A stretch of 54,114 nt of DNA, from assembly GCA_937873655.1 (NCBI GenBank), contig CALMYQ010000065.1, forward strand, positions 1 through 54,114, given 5' to 3'. Below the pieces are notes generated by a model. It worked only from the letters and a program-made list of their open reading frames with translations, was not told the origin of the DNA and made no database searches. The stretch comes from an uncultured Lewinella sp. (GTDB lineage Bacteria > Bacteroidota > Bacteroidia > Chitinophagales > Saprospiraceae). Positions 17,316 through 25,482 of the stretch are shown piece by piece; within the stretch, counting starts at the first letter, position 1, and the number at the start of each line of letters is the position of its first letter. The translations under genes and the position numbers were made by a program.

Positions 17316-17450
17316 TTGAATCGAATCAATCGGATCAATCGGATCAATCCTTTGTTGAGGAACTGAAGAATCGAAGAATCGAGGAACTGAGAGCAAGACC
17401 AATCGGATCAATCGAATCAATCGAATCAATCGAACCAATCGGATCAATAA
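17316..17450. repeat. Compound short tandem array (9-bp ATCAATCGG and 8-bp GAGGAACT types)
   Basis: Units of ATCAATCGG / ATCAATCGA repeat at 17325-17349 and again at about 17401-17448, flanking an interrupted array of GAGGAACT / GAAGAATC units (17356-17391). It lies between the divergent nitroreductase and GH127 genes. Reading frames through it (Ile-Arg-Leu repeats) are artefacts of the repeat. Confidence 0.85.
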
Positions 17451-17462
17451 AATCTCTTTTCC

Positions 17463-17470
17463 TATATTTG
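17463..17470 (+). promoter_or_regulatory. Candidate -7 promoter element of the GH127 gene
   Basis: TATATTTG, an exact TAnnTTTG, 48 nt before the GH127 start and just after the tandem array. No clear -33 TTTG lies at the expected spacing. Confidence 0.4.
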
Positions 17471-17518
17471 GATTGCCGTTACCACCACCACATCTTATTC
17501 ATTTGAAAAAACTCAACG

Positions 17519-19906
17519 ATGAAACCAGCATTGATCTGTTTGCTTTTGTTCCTCGCGGCCTGCAATTCCGCACCGAAGCAGGAGGCCGTCACCGGTGATT
17601 ATCCCATCCAGCCGGTCAACTTTACCAAGGTGCATTTCAACGACGAATTCTGGGCGCCCCGCCTGCAAAAACACGAAGAGGTCACCCTCGCCTATACCCT
17701 CGACCAATGCGACTCCACCAAACGCATCCTGAATTTCGAAATTGCAGCCGGCCGCAAGACCGGTAAGTTCAATACCGTTTACCCGTTCGACGATTCCGAT
17801 GTGTACAAGATCGTGGAAGGCGCTTCCTACGCGCTACAGGTCAAAGCCAATCCGGCCCTGGATGCCCGGCTCGATTCCCTGATCGACCTGTTCGGTGACG
17901 CCGCCGAAGACGACGGGTACCTCTACACCAACCGGACCATCGACCCGGTCAACACCCACCCCTGGGCCGGGCACGAGCGGTGGGAACTCTGCTACGACAA
18001 CAGCCACGAGCTCTACAATATGGGCCATTTCTACGAGGCCGCCGTAGCCCACTACCTGGCGACCGGCAAACGCAGCATGCTCGACCTGGCCATCAAAAAC
18101 GCCGACCTGATCTGCAATGACTTCGGCCCCGGCAAGATCGAACGCATCCCCGGTCACCAGGTCATCGAAATGGGCCTGGCCAAACTCTATCGCATCACCG
18201 GCGACCCCAAATACCTGAAGGAAGCCCAATTCTTCCTGGACCTCCGCGGCGGCGACCCCAAGGATCAATACCGTCAGAACGATATCAAGGTCGTCGACCA
18301 GCGCAAGGCCGTCGGTCACGCTGTCCGTGCGGGCTATATGTACTCCGGCATGGCCGATGTGGCGGCGCTCACCGGTAACCAGGCCTATATCACCGCCATC
18401 GACAGCATCTGGGAAGACGTCGTCCGGGGCAAGATCTATGTCACAGGCGGCATCGGCGCTACGGGCAACAACGAAGGCTTTGCCGAGCCGTACGCCCTGC
18501 CCAATTATTCCGCTTACTGCGAAACCTGCGCCTCCATCGCCAATGTCTTCTGGAACCACCGGCTCTTCCTCCTGCACGGTCATGCCAAATCCACCGACGG
18601 GCCCAACCCCCCCCTTCACACCGCCTTCCCCCCGGGGCTGCCCCTGCCCGGCGCCCGTTTTTTCTCCCCCCGCGTCTGGGAACCCCGCCGTAACCGCGAA
18701 CGAAGCCCCTGGTTCTCCTGCGCCTGCTGCCCGTCCAATATGGCCCGATTCCTGCCGTCCATTCCGGGATATCAATACGCCGTTCGAAACAATGAACTCT
18801 ATGTCAACCTCTACATCGGCGGACATGCGGAAATCGACCTGAGCGACAATACCGTCCAACTCGACCAATCTACCCGGTACCCGTTCGACGGCCAGGTCAA
18901 CATCGCTGTGGCGCCGGCCAAGACCGGCAAATTCACCCTGAAGCTCCGCATTCCCGGTTGGGCCCAAAACGAGGCCATCGCCTCCTCGCTCTATTGGTTC
19001 GATCAGGCTGCCGCAGCGCCGGTCACCGTCAGCGTCAACGGCAAATCGGTCAGCTACAAGGTAGTGGACGGATACGCGGTCATCAACCGGAAATGGAAAG
19101 CAGGCGACAACGTCAATGTCGATATGCCCATGCCCGTCCGGCGGGTTTTCGCCAATGAGCACGTGAAATCCGACCTCGGCAGGCAGGCCTTCCAGCGCGG
19201 ACCGCTCATCTATTGCTTCGAAGGACAAGACCAGCCCCGGCCTGAGACCATCCACTACCTGGTCGACAAGGATGCCCCCACCGAGACGGCATTCGAAAAG
19301 GATCTGCTCAACGGCGTTCAGACCATCACGGTACAGGGCCGTTTCCTGGAAGAAACCGAATCCGGCCCGGTTGAAACCCCGGCGACCATGAAGGCCATTC
19401 CGTATTACGCCTGGGCCAATCGCGACAAGGACTATATGTCTGTTTGGGTGCCTTACGATAAAGATTACGCCACGGCCTTACCCGCGCCGAGTATCGCCAG
19501 CCGGAGCAAGGTCAGCGCCAGCGAGGGTGTCCGGGGCAACGTCGAGGTCGTAGCCGACCGCATCAATCCGGCCGGCGAAGAAAGCCCGTATATCCACTGG
19601 TGGCCCAAATTCGGGACCCGGGAATGGCTGCAATACGACTTTCAGGAAGCTGCGCAGGTGTCTTCCGTACAGGTCTACTGGTTCGACGATGCGCCACAGG
19701 GCGGTTGCAGGATTCCCGCGTCCTGGAAATTATTGTACCGGAAGAACGGTCGCTGGGAGGAAGTGCCGAACCCATCGGGTTATTCCGCTACGAAGGACGC
19801 TTTTGACCGGGTTACTTTCGACCCCGTGACTACCGACGGATTGCGGTTGGAAATGCAATTGCAGGAAGGCGTTTCTGCGGGGGTTTATGAGTGGGTGGTG
19901 GAGTAG
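17519..19906 (+). CDS. GH127 lipoprotein, putative beta-L-arabinofuranosidase
   Basis: 795 residues. The lipobox LFLAACN gives a lipidated Cys near residue 15. The GH127 (DUF1680) domain is recognised by DEFWAPRLQ near the start, the (alpha/alpha) barrel region, YVTGGIGATGNNEGF, and the catalytic/zinc set: Glu335 and Cys337 in CETCAS, and Cys403-Cys404 in CACCPSN. Family enzymes cleave beta-L-arabinofuranosyl bonds using a zinc-bound Cys nucleophile. The C-terminal 140 or so residues look like a discoidin-type (F5/8) carbohydrate-binding fold (EWLQYDF...VQVYWFDD). Residues about 359-391 are oddly proline-rich and do not fit the family (see the entry at 18593). The gene converges on the SusD/SusC pair. 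Confidence 0.92.
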   Translation: MKPALICLLLFLAACNSAPKQEAVTGDYPIQPVNFTKVHFNDEFWAPRLQKHEEVTLAYTLDQCDSTKRILNFEIAAGRKTGKFNTVYPFDDSDVYKIVEGASYALQVKANPALDARLDSLIDLFGDAAEDDGYLYTNRTIDPVNTHPWAGHERWELCYDNSHELYNMGHFYEAAVAHYLATGKRSMLDLAIKNADLICNDFGPGKIERIPGHQVIEMGLAKLYRITGDPKYLKEAQFFLDLRGGDPKDQYRQNDIKVVDQRKAVGHAVRAGYMYSGMADVAALTGNQAYITAIDSIWEDVVRGKIYVTGGIGATGNNEGFAEPYALPNYSAYCETCASIANVFWNHRLFLLHGHAKSTDGPNPPLHTAFPPGLPLPGARFFSPRVWEPRRNRERSPWFSCACCPSNMARFLPSIPGYQYAVRNNELYVNLYIGGHAEIDLSDNTVQLDQSTRYPFDGQVNIAVAPAKTGKFTLKLRIPGWAQNEAIASSLYWFDQAAAAPVTVSVNGKSVSYKVVDGYAVINRKWKAGDNVNVDMPMPVRRVFANEHVKSDLGRQAFQRGPLIYCFEGQDQPRPETIHYLVDKDAPTETAFEKDLLNGVQTITVQGRFLEETESGPVETPATMKAIPYYAWANRDKDYMSVWVPYDKDYATALPAPSIASRSKVSASEGVRGNVEVVADRINPAGEESPYIHWWPKFGTREWLQYDFQEAAQVSSVQVYWFDDAPQGGCRIPASWKLLYRKNGRWEEVPNPSGYSATKDAFDRVTFDPVTTDGLRLEMQLQEGVSAGVYEWVVE
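18593..18700 (+). other. Abnormally C-rich block inside the GH127 gene
   Basis: Within the GH127 gene the sequence becomes dominated by C runs (for example CCCAACCCCCCCCTT and TTCCCCCCGGGG), and the protein loses the family consensus between LFLLHGHAK and the CACCPSN site. GH127 proteins normally read roughly DVLERTLYNG...SLSGDRFFYPNPLE here; this gene reads DGPNPPLHTAFPPG...PLPGARFFSPRVWE. The frame and length are kept. The pattern looks like base substitutions mostly to C, more like a consensus error than evolution. Confidence 0.6.
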
Positions 19907-20020
19907 GAGGAGGAATCGAGGAATCGAAGCGCTGCATGTCAGTTCCTCGATTCCTCAATTCCTCAGTTCCTCGATTCCTCAGTTCCTCAGTTCCTCAATT
20001 CCTCAGTTCCTCGATTCCTC
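19907..20020. repeat. 8-bp tandem array (TTCCTCRR) with inverted arm between convergent genes
   Basis: After the GH127 stop come GGAGGAGGAATCGAGGAATCGA (19907-19928) and then, in the opposite sense, about ten units of TTCCTCGA / TTCCTCAG / TTCCTCAA (19943-20020). The two arms can pair into a long hairpin, which could act as a bidirectional terminator between the convergent GH127 and SusD genes. The same unit appears near 17360, at 49852-49945 and near 50598. Confidence 0.88.
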
Positions 20021-20024
20021 AAAA

Positions 20025-21602
20025 TCAATATCCCGGGTTCTGCTGCGCAGCCAGTACCGGATTGGTATCCAGTTCGGACTGCGGGATCGGCCAGATGAAC
20101 CGGTAATCGTCGTAAGGGATTGCGGCAATGCTCAGCGATCCCGTATAGTTGCCGCTGCCGTCGTAGGCAACGCCGGGGCCCCAGCTGGCAAAAGTGGTGT
20201 TGTTGTAACGCACTTTGGCCGGTATGCCGCCGGTTGAGAAGTCCGGGTCATTGGCCAGCCGGTGAATGTCGGACCACCTTCTGCCTTCGCCGGCGAATTC
20301 GATCCTGCGCTCCCAGAGGATAGCTTCGATCAGATCATTCTTGAGCGGGAAGGAAAGCGCCGTATACTGCAGCAGCAGATCGGTCACCGCGCGGTTGCGC
20401 ACCAGGTTCAGGGCTTCCAGCGCTTCGGCCGGCTTGTCGGTGCGGGCATAGGCTTCTGCCATATTCAACAGTACCTCGCCCCAGCGCAGGATCTGGTTGT
20501 AGTCGTCCTGGGTGGTGATGTTGCGGTACTTGTTGGAGAACACGGCGCGGCCATTATCCTTCGTCAGCTGGCTGCGGCGCAGGTCGCCGGCTACCCACCA
20601 GGGCGAATTGAAGAGGATCGGGCTGATGGCCACCAGGGACCGGCCCGGGGATACGCTGTACATGACGGGCAGAGCGCCGTTGACGCCGGCGTTATCCGTG
20701 GCCGCATTCTCGATGGCGAAAATGGTTTCGGAATTGCCGGCGTTGTTGGCGAAAACACCTTCCGGAGCAGCCGTCAGGCTGTAGGTATTCTTCAGCCGGA
20801 GCTTGTTGCCTTCCGCAATCACGTTGGCGTAATCGCCCATGTGCAGGTAGATCCGGGTCTTCAGCGCAATAGCGGCGCCGGCGGTTGCCCGCGTAAGCTT
20901 CTTGGAACCGTCGCGCGTTTCGGGCAGGTTCTGTTCCGCAAAGTTCAGGTCTGCCAGGATCAGGTCATAACATTCCTTGACCGTATTCCGGCCTTGGGCC
21001 GAAGCCGCTTCGACAGCAGAAGAAGTGTTCACGGCAATGGTACGGTAAGGTACCCCGAGGTGGGATGCATCGGCGGTATGCTTGTAAGGCCTGGCAAAGT
21101 GGATCAGCAGTTCGTGGTGGGCCAGTGCGCGCAGGAAACGGGCTTCGCCTTCGTATTCCTTGGCCTTGGCGTCGGTGATCACACCGTCCTGAGCCGCCTT
21201 GGTCACCCCTTCGATGATGAGGTTGGCGCGGTTGATCAGGCTGTACAGGGTTTCCCAGTGGAACTGGTTGTTGGCCGTACCCGGCGTGTAGGTTGCTTCG
21301 TAAGTGATGGCATAAAAGGTAGCCACGTTGAGCATGTCCTCGCCGCGGTTATCGCCTTGTTCTACGTTGGCTGCGCCGAACGGGTAGCCGCGCACCGCAC
21401 CGCCCGCGTAGAAACCGCTCTGGGCAGCGTCATAAACCCCAACCATGGACAATTCCACCCGCTCGGGGGTAGCGAAAGCCGCGGCTTCCGTGATCCGGTC
21501 GTACGGCAGCAGGTCGGTGGCGTCCTTGTCACAGGCAACGCTTACCAGGCTCAGAGCGCCGGCCAGAACGGCATATTTGCTTGCTATTTTGAATATTTTC
21601 AT
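20025..21602 (-). CDS. SusD/RagB-family nutrient-binding lipoprotein
   Basis: 525 residues from the ATG at 21602; an in-frame TTG lies 9 nt upstream. A lipoprotein signal ends at SVACDKD (Cys about residue 24), placing it on the cell surface. SusD features: LLPYDRITEAAAF near the N-terminus, WETLYSLINRANLIIEG, EARFLRALAHHELLIHFARPY, the central CYDLILADLNFAEQNLP helix, and the C-terminal LLNMAEAYARTDKPAEALEALNLVRNRA and ILWERRIEFAGEGRRWSDIHR. It is the partner of the SusC protein encoded 23 nt upstream in the same operon. It binds glycans or peptides at the transporter mouth; the facing GH127 enzyme suggests an arabinose-containing ligand. Confidence 0.95.
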   Translation of the reverse strand: MKIFKIASKYAVLAGALSLVSVACDKDATDLLPYDRITEAAAFATPERVELSMVGVYDAAQSGFYAGGAVRGYPFGAANVEQGDNRGEDMLNVATFYAITYEATYTPGTANNQFHWETLYSLINRANLIIEGVTKAAQDGVITDAKAKEYEGEARFLRALAHHELLIHFARPYKHTADASHLGVPYRTIAVNTSSAVEAASAQGRNTVKECYDLILADLNFAEQNLPETRDGSKKLTRATAGAAIALKTRIYLHMGDYANVIAEGNKLRLKNTYSLTAAPEGVFANNAGNSETIFAIENAATDNAGVNGALPVMYSVSPGRSLVAISPILFNSPWWVAGDLRRSQLTKDNGRAVFSNKYRNITTQDDYNQILRWGEVLLNMAEAYARTDKPAEALEALNLVRNRAVTDLLLQYTALSFPLKNDLIEAILWERRIEFAGEGRRWSDIHRLANDPDFSTGGIPAKVRYNNTTFASWGPGVAYDGSGNYTGSLSIAAIPYDDYRFIWPIPQSELDTNPVLAAQQNPGY

Positions 21603-21625
21603 GTCTTTCAATTTTTTAAAGAGAA

Positions 21626-24600
21626 TTAGAATCCGAGGTTTACGCCGAACGAGAAGACGCGCTGCTGCGGGTTACCGTTGAAGTCTACGCCGAAGCCGTT
21701 GGTGTTGGTTTCGGGGTCGGTACCTTTATAGCCGGTGATCGTCAGGGCGTTCTGTGCCTGGATATAGAAACGGAGCGACTCGATGCTCATTTTGCTGGTC
21801 AGGCTCTTCGGCATGGAATAACCCAACGCCACGTTGCCCAGGCGGATGAAATCGCCTTTTTCAACAAAGCGGGTAATGGTCACGTTCGGGTTGTTGACCC
21901 GGTTCTGCTGGTTCAGCACCAGTTTCGGGGTAACGCCGTCGCCCGGGTTTTCGGGGCTTTGCCAGCGGCCCAGGATCTCGGCGCCGTTGTTGTTGAAGCT
22001 CACGTCCAGCAAATCGGCGCGGGTGCGGTTCAGGATCTGGTTGCCGCCCGAGAAACGGACGAACACGTTCAGGTCGAAATTGCCCAGCGTGAAGTTGTTG
22101 TCCAGACCGCCGAACCATTTCGGGATGGTAACGCCCAACACCCGGCGGTCGGTGGTTGCAGACAGGGTGCTGGTTTCGCCGCGCGTGCCCGGATCAGCCG
22201 GGTTGAACACGTAGTAAGCGCCGTTGCCCAGGTCGTTCTCCACCAGCGTGCCGTCGGCTTTCTGGTAAACCGGGTTGCCGTTGGCCGGGTTCACACCCCA
22301 GTAGTCGTGGCCGTACAGGGCGTTGAGGGACTCCCCTACGCGAATGATGTTGTAGGTGCCTACGATGTCCTGATCGTTGACCAGTTCGAGTACTTCGTTG
22401 GTCTGGGTTGTGATATTGAACGTAGCGTTCCAGCGGAATTTGCCGGAGCGGATCACGGTTGCGTCGATGGTAGCTTCAATCCCTTTGCCTTTCACGCGGC
22501 CGATGTTCCTGGCGATGGTGTTGCCCGGAACGCCCACGGAAGGCGGCGTCGGCGCCTGCAGGATGATGTCGTCGTTGTCCTGGATCCAGTAAGCGAACGA
22601 AGCGTTGATGCGGTTCTGGAACAAGCCGAGGTCAAACCCGAAGTCCAGTTTCTTCTGCGATTCCCAGCGCAGCTGGTCGTTGCCGAAGTTGTTGTATGCG
22701 ATACCGTTCTGCGAGCCGTACTGAGCCGAGCCGTAGGAACCGATGTACGGGTAGTTGCCGATGCTGGTGTTGCCCACTTCGGCTACAGAACCGCGGATGC
22801 GGAAGTCGGAAATGATCTCGGAGATCGGATCCCAGAAACCTTCCTCGGAAACGCGCCATGCGAAGGAAGCGCCGGGGAAATAACCCACCCGGTTTTCCGT
22901 CGGCAGGGATGAAAGCGCATCGCGACGGATGGAACCGCTGATATAATACTTGCGCGCAAAGTTGTAGTTGACGCGGCCCAGGTAAGAGGCCAGGCCGTTC
23001 TCGGAGATCCCGCCGGAAACCGTCTGGTTGGCGAAGGTACCGCTGATGATGTTTTCCTGGAAGAAGCGGTCGGACAGGTCGCTCACCGTAGCCTGGTAGA
23101 AGCTGGTGCGCTGTTTCTGATATTCCTGCACGAGGGTGATGCCCAGGTTGTGGTTCTCACCGAAGGTATTGTCATAGGAAAGGATGTTCTGGTAGTTCCA
23201 GCGCAGCCCCGGCGAGAAAGCCTGGGAAACGCGGCCGTTGGCGGAGAAACCGTCGCCGTGGCGCGGGTCCTGGAACAGATAATCATCCACATAGCTTCCG
23301 TCGATACCGATTTGGGTGCGGAAATTCAGGCCCTTGGCCAGGTGAATATCGGCGTACACGTTGCCGAGCAGACGCCAGCTGGCGGATTTGCGCTTGTCGT
23401 TGTCGAGTACGAAACGCTGGTTGGGAATACCGTTGGCGATTTCGATGGTATTGGCGCCGCGGCCCAGCGTCCTCGGGTTGATGTCGTCGAGGTTGTAGCC
23501 GGTCGGGTCGTTCGGGTCGTAAACATCTACGTTGGGGAACATCCGGATAACGGAAAACGTGTTGCCGGAAAGGTTGTTCGACCCCGTCAGCGGACCGTCG
23601 TTGACCTGGCGGGTAACGCCGCTGGAAAAGCCGACCTTGAGCCAGTTGTTGACCTTCTGATCGAGGTTGGCGCGGAAGCTGTAGCGGTCCATGGCGTTGC
23701 TCACGGCAATACCTTCCTGAGCGCCGTAGCCCAGCGAGAAGTAGTAATTGGTGTAATCGGTGCCGCCGCTCACGGAAAGCACGTGGTTGTGCTGGAAGGC
23801 GTCGCGGAACACCACTTTGTTCCAGTCGGTTTCCACTACGCTGCCGTCGGCGCGGTTTTGCAGGAAGGCGATATCGGAAGTACCGCCTGCGTTGCGGTTC
23901 TTTTCGTTGTTGATCTCAACGAATTGTTCGGCGTTCAGCAGGTCGAACAGGTTGGTGGCCTGGGCTACGCCTACATAAGCGTCGTAATTGAACTTGGCTT
24001 TACCCTTTTTACCTTTTTTGGTGGTAATGAGGATAACCCCGTTGGACGCGCGCGAGCCGTAAATAGCCGTAGCGGCGCCGTCCTTGAGGATCTCATACGA
24101 TTCGATATCCGCTGGGTTAACGTCGCCCAGGGCGTTGGCAGGCGTGAAACCGCCGGTGTTGCCGCTGAAAATGGGTACGCCGTCAACCACAACCAGCGGA
24201 GTCGTACCGGAGGAGATGGAGTTGACGCCGCGGATCCGGATCTGGGGCGGCGAGCCCAGGATGCCGCTCGGCGGGGTAACCTGCACCCCGGCTGCCCGGC
24301 CGGCCAGCTGCTGGTCAAAGGCAGGCGTTGCCAGGTTGGCCAGGTTCTCACCCTTGACCTGTGAAATGGATCCGGTAACGTCCCGCTTCTGCTGGGTACC
24401 GTATCCCACCACCACAACCTCGGAAATGGTGACGATATCCGACCCCAACTGGATCTCATAATTGCTTTCAGTGGTCAGCTCCAGTTCCCGGGTCAGATAA
24501 CCCGTGTAACTGATCTCGAGGGACCGCCCTCCCTGGGGCACATCCAGTGTGAAGGTTCCGTCCAGGTCGGTAACGGCGCCGGCCGAAGTCCCCGAGACCA

Positions 24601-24724
24601 GGATGGATGCGCCGATCAGCGCCTCTCCCTTGTCATCGGTTACCTTGCCGGTAATCGTCCTTTGTCCCACCAGGGCTACCGCAGCGGAAGCCAGGAACAA
24701 ACACATCAATACGAGTTTTTTCAT
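21626..24724 (-). CDS. SusC/RagA-family TonB-dependent outer-membrane transporter
   Basis: About 1032 residues from the ATG at 24724. A signal peptide (about 1-20) precedes the CarboxypepD_reg-like domain (TITGKVTDDKGEALIGASIL). The SusC-specific plug segment SEVVVVGYGTQQKRDVTGSI follows, then the plug (IRIRGVNSISSGTTPLVVVDG) and a beta barrel ending in FSFGVNLGF, with a terminal Phe as usual for outer-membrane proteins. It imports large ligands across the outer membrane using TonB energy and forms a complex with the SusD protein from the next gene. No sigma/anti-sigma pair is adjacent, but the TonB-like membrane protein at 14647 carries a similar carboxypeptidase-type domain. Confidence 0.96.
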   Translation of the reverse strand: MKKLVLMCLFLASAAVALVGQRTITGKVTDDKGEALIGASILVSGTSAGAVTDLDGTFTLDVPQGGRSLEISYTGYLTRELELTTESNYEIQLGSDIVTISEVVVVGYGTQQKRDVTGSISQVKGENLANLATPAFDQQLAGRAAGVQVTPPSGILGSPPQIRIRGVNSISSGTTPLVVVDGVPIFSGNTGGFTPANALGDVNPADIESYEILKDGAATAIYGSRASNGVILITTKKGKKGKAKFNYDAYVGVAQATNLFDLLNAEQFVEINNEKNRNAGGTSDIAFLQNRADGSVVETDWNKVVFRDAFQHNHVLSVSGGTDYTNYYFSLGYGAQEGIAVSNAMDRYSFRANLDQKVNNWLKVGFSSGVTRQVNDGPLTGSNNLSGNTFSVIRMFPNVDVYDPNDPTGYNLDDINPRTLGRGANTIEIANGIPNQRFVLDNDKRKSASWRLLGNVYADIHLAKGLNFRTQIGIDGSYVDDYLFQDPRHGDGFSANGRVSQAFSPGLRWNYQNILSYDNTFGENHNLGITLVQEYQKQRTSFYQATVSDLSDRFFQENIISGTFANQTVSGGISENGLASYLGRVNYNFARKYYISGSIRRDALSSLPTENRVGYFPGASFAWRVSEEGFWDPISEIISDFRIRGSVAEVGNTSIGNYPYIGSYGSAQYGSQNGIAYNNFGNDQLRWESQKKLDFGFDLGLFQNRINASFAYWIQDNDDIILQAPTPPSVGVPGNTIARNIGRVKGKGIEATIDATVIRSGKFRWNATFNITTQTNEVLELVNDQDIVGTYNIIRVGESLNALYGHDYWGVNPANGNPVYQKADGTLVENDLGNGAYYVFNPADPGTRGETSTLSATTDRRVLGVTIPKWFGGLDNNFTLGNFDLNVFVRFSGGNQILNRTRADLLDVSFNNNGAEILGRWQSPENPGDGVTPKLVLNQQNRVNNPNVTITRFVEKGDFIRLGNVALGYSMPKSLTSKMSIESLRFYIQAQNALTITGYKGTDPETNTNGFGVDFNGNPQQRVFSFGVNLGF

Positions 24725-24764
24725 GTCGGACAATTTAAGTTAATGATTACTGTTGATGAATACA

Positions 24765-24778
24765 AACAAACGTTTGTT
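24765..24778. promoter_or_regulatory. Perfect 14-bp palindrome upstream of the SusC gene
   Basis: AACAAACGTTTGTT is a perfect palindrome centred about 47 nt before the SusC start. It is a candidate operator for a dimeric regulator. No adjacent regulator gene is seen. Confidence 0.4.
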
Positions 24779-24804
24779 AGTTGAAAAACGGGTACAGGGA
24801 AATG

Positions 24805-24830
24805 CAATTCATTTATTGCACAATGAATTG
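24805..24830. promoter_or_regulatory. Inverted repeat upstream of the SusC operon
   Basis: CAATTCAT and ATGAATTG form a perfect 8-bp inverted repeat with a 10-nt loop, about 80-105 nt before the SusC start. A smaller hairpin (GGCAAG-AAA-CTTGCC, 24838-24852) follows. These may be regulatory or mRNA structures; no known motif is recognised. Confidence 0.3.
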
Positions 24831-24852
24831 GAAGTGAGGCAAGAAACTTGCC

Positions 24853-25318
24853 CTGTTGTTAATACTACCTATTTAGCTTGTTCAAAAATTGCAGAGAAAG
24901 AAGATTAGAGACTTTTCCCCCTTGTCAAAGATGTTTTCCGCTTTATTGAGAATCGATTCAGGCTGGTGTCCCGCTGCCTGAGCGGGTGCGAAATTCGACC
25001 AAATTACTGATCCCGGAGTTAAGATTTGATTGGATTTGCATTTTAGCCGACAAATCCACAAAATGCTCGTCGAAATTTCACCGAAATAGCAGGATATGCC
25101 GTAGATATTACAAGTCCGCCCCGGATCAGGGCCGGCCGATCCGGGGAATTTAAATGCGCAGGCGGTCAAAAAGTCGGCCGTAAACAGTTTGTTATTTGGA
25201 TGAAGACCAGGGCGCCTGTACCTGAAAGGCACTATTGGCAATGGGCCGGGGCGGGCCGTTAATCCGCGGAATATAATTGGCCGGTCTTTTTCAAAAGCAG
25301 CAGGGGTGCGCCCGCTTA
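24853..25318. other. Gene-free stretch between the SusC operon and repeat copy B
   Basis: About 465 bp with no gene I can support. A minus-strand open frame covering 24882-25376 runs into the dispersed repeat, has no family likeness and has odd composition, so I reject it. There is a small GC hairpin (CCCGCT-GCCTG-AGCGGG, 24970-24986) without a T tract. The stretch may hold decayed coding sequence. Confidence 0.5.
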
Positions 25319-25446
25319 GGATCGGTGAATTAATAAGTGTCGCTTTTGATAGGCGAGGCATTTTGTTCCTAACCAAGGCATGGGTTCCCGACCTTAGCCG
25401 TAGCTAAGGGAGGCGGTTCCATAACGCCGGGTAGGGGCAAAAGGCC
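25319..25446 (-). repeat. Dispersed intergenic repeat, copy B (inverted relative to copy A)
   Basis: The reverse complement matches 52-188 over most of its length, with the same order of conserved blocks, including the palindrome CCTTAGC-CGTA-GCTAAGG (25392-25409) with a changed loop. The GC-rich extra palindrome of copy A is absent. It lies just downstream of the DUF5777 gene. Confidence 0.75.
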
Positions 25447-25482
25447 TCCTAGGAAAGTGGACAGTTATTATTTCAGCGGTCC

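Noticed and set aside
17834..19255. Long antisense frame of 473 codons opposite the GH127 gene
   Set aside because: The sense strand encodes a clear GH127 enzyme; the antisense protein is Val/Gly/Asp-rich shadow sequence caused by GC-rich third positions.
20262..21629. Plus-strand frame of 455 codons opposite the SusD gene
   Set aside because: Shadow of the SusD gene; no recognisable domain.
24882..25376. Open frame of 164 codons on the minus strand
   Set aside because: It runs through the dispersed repeat, has no family likeness, no signal peptide and unusual composition.
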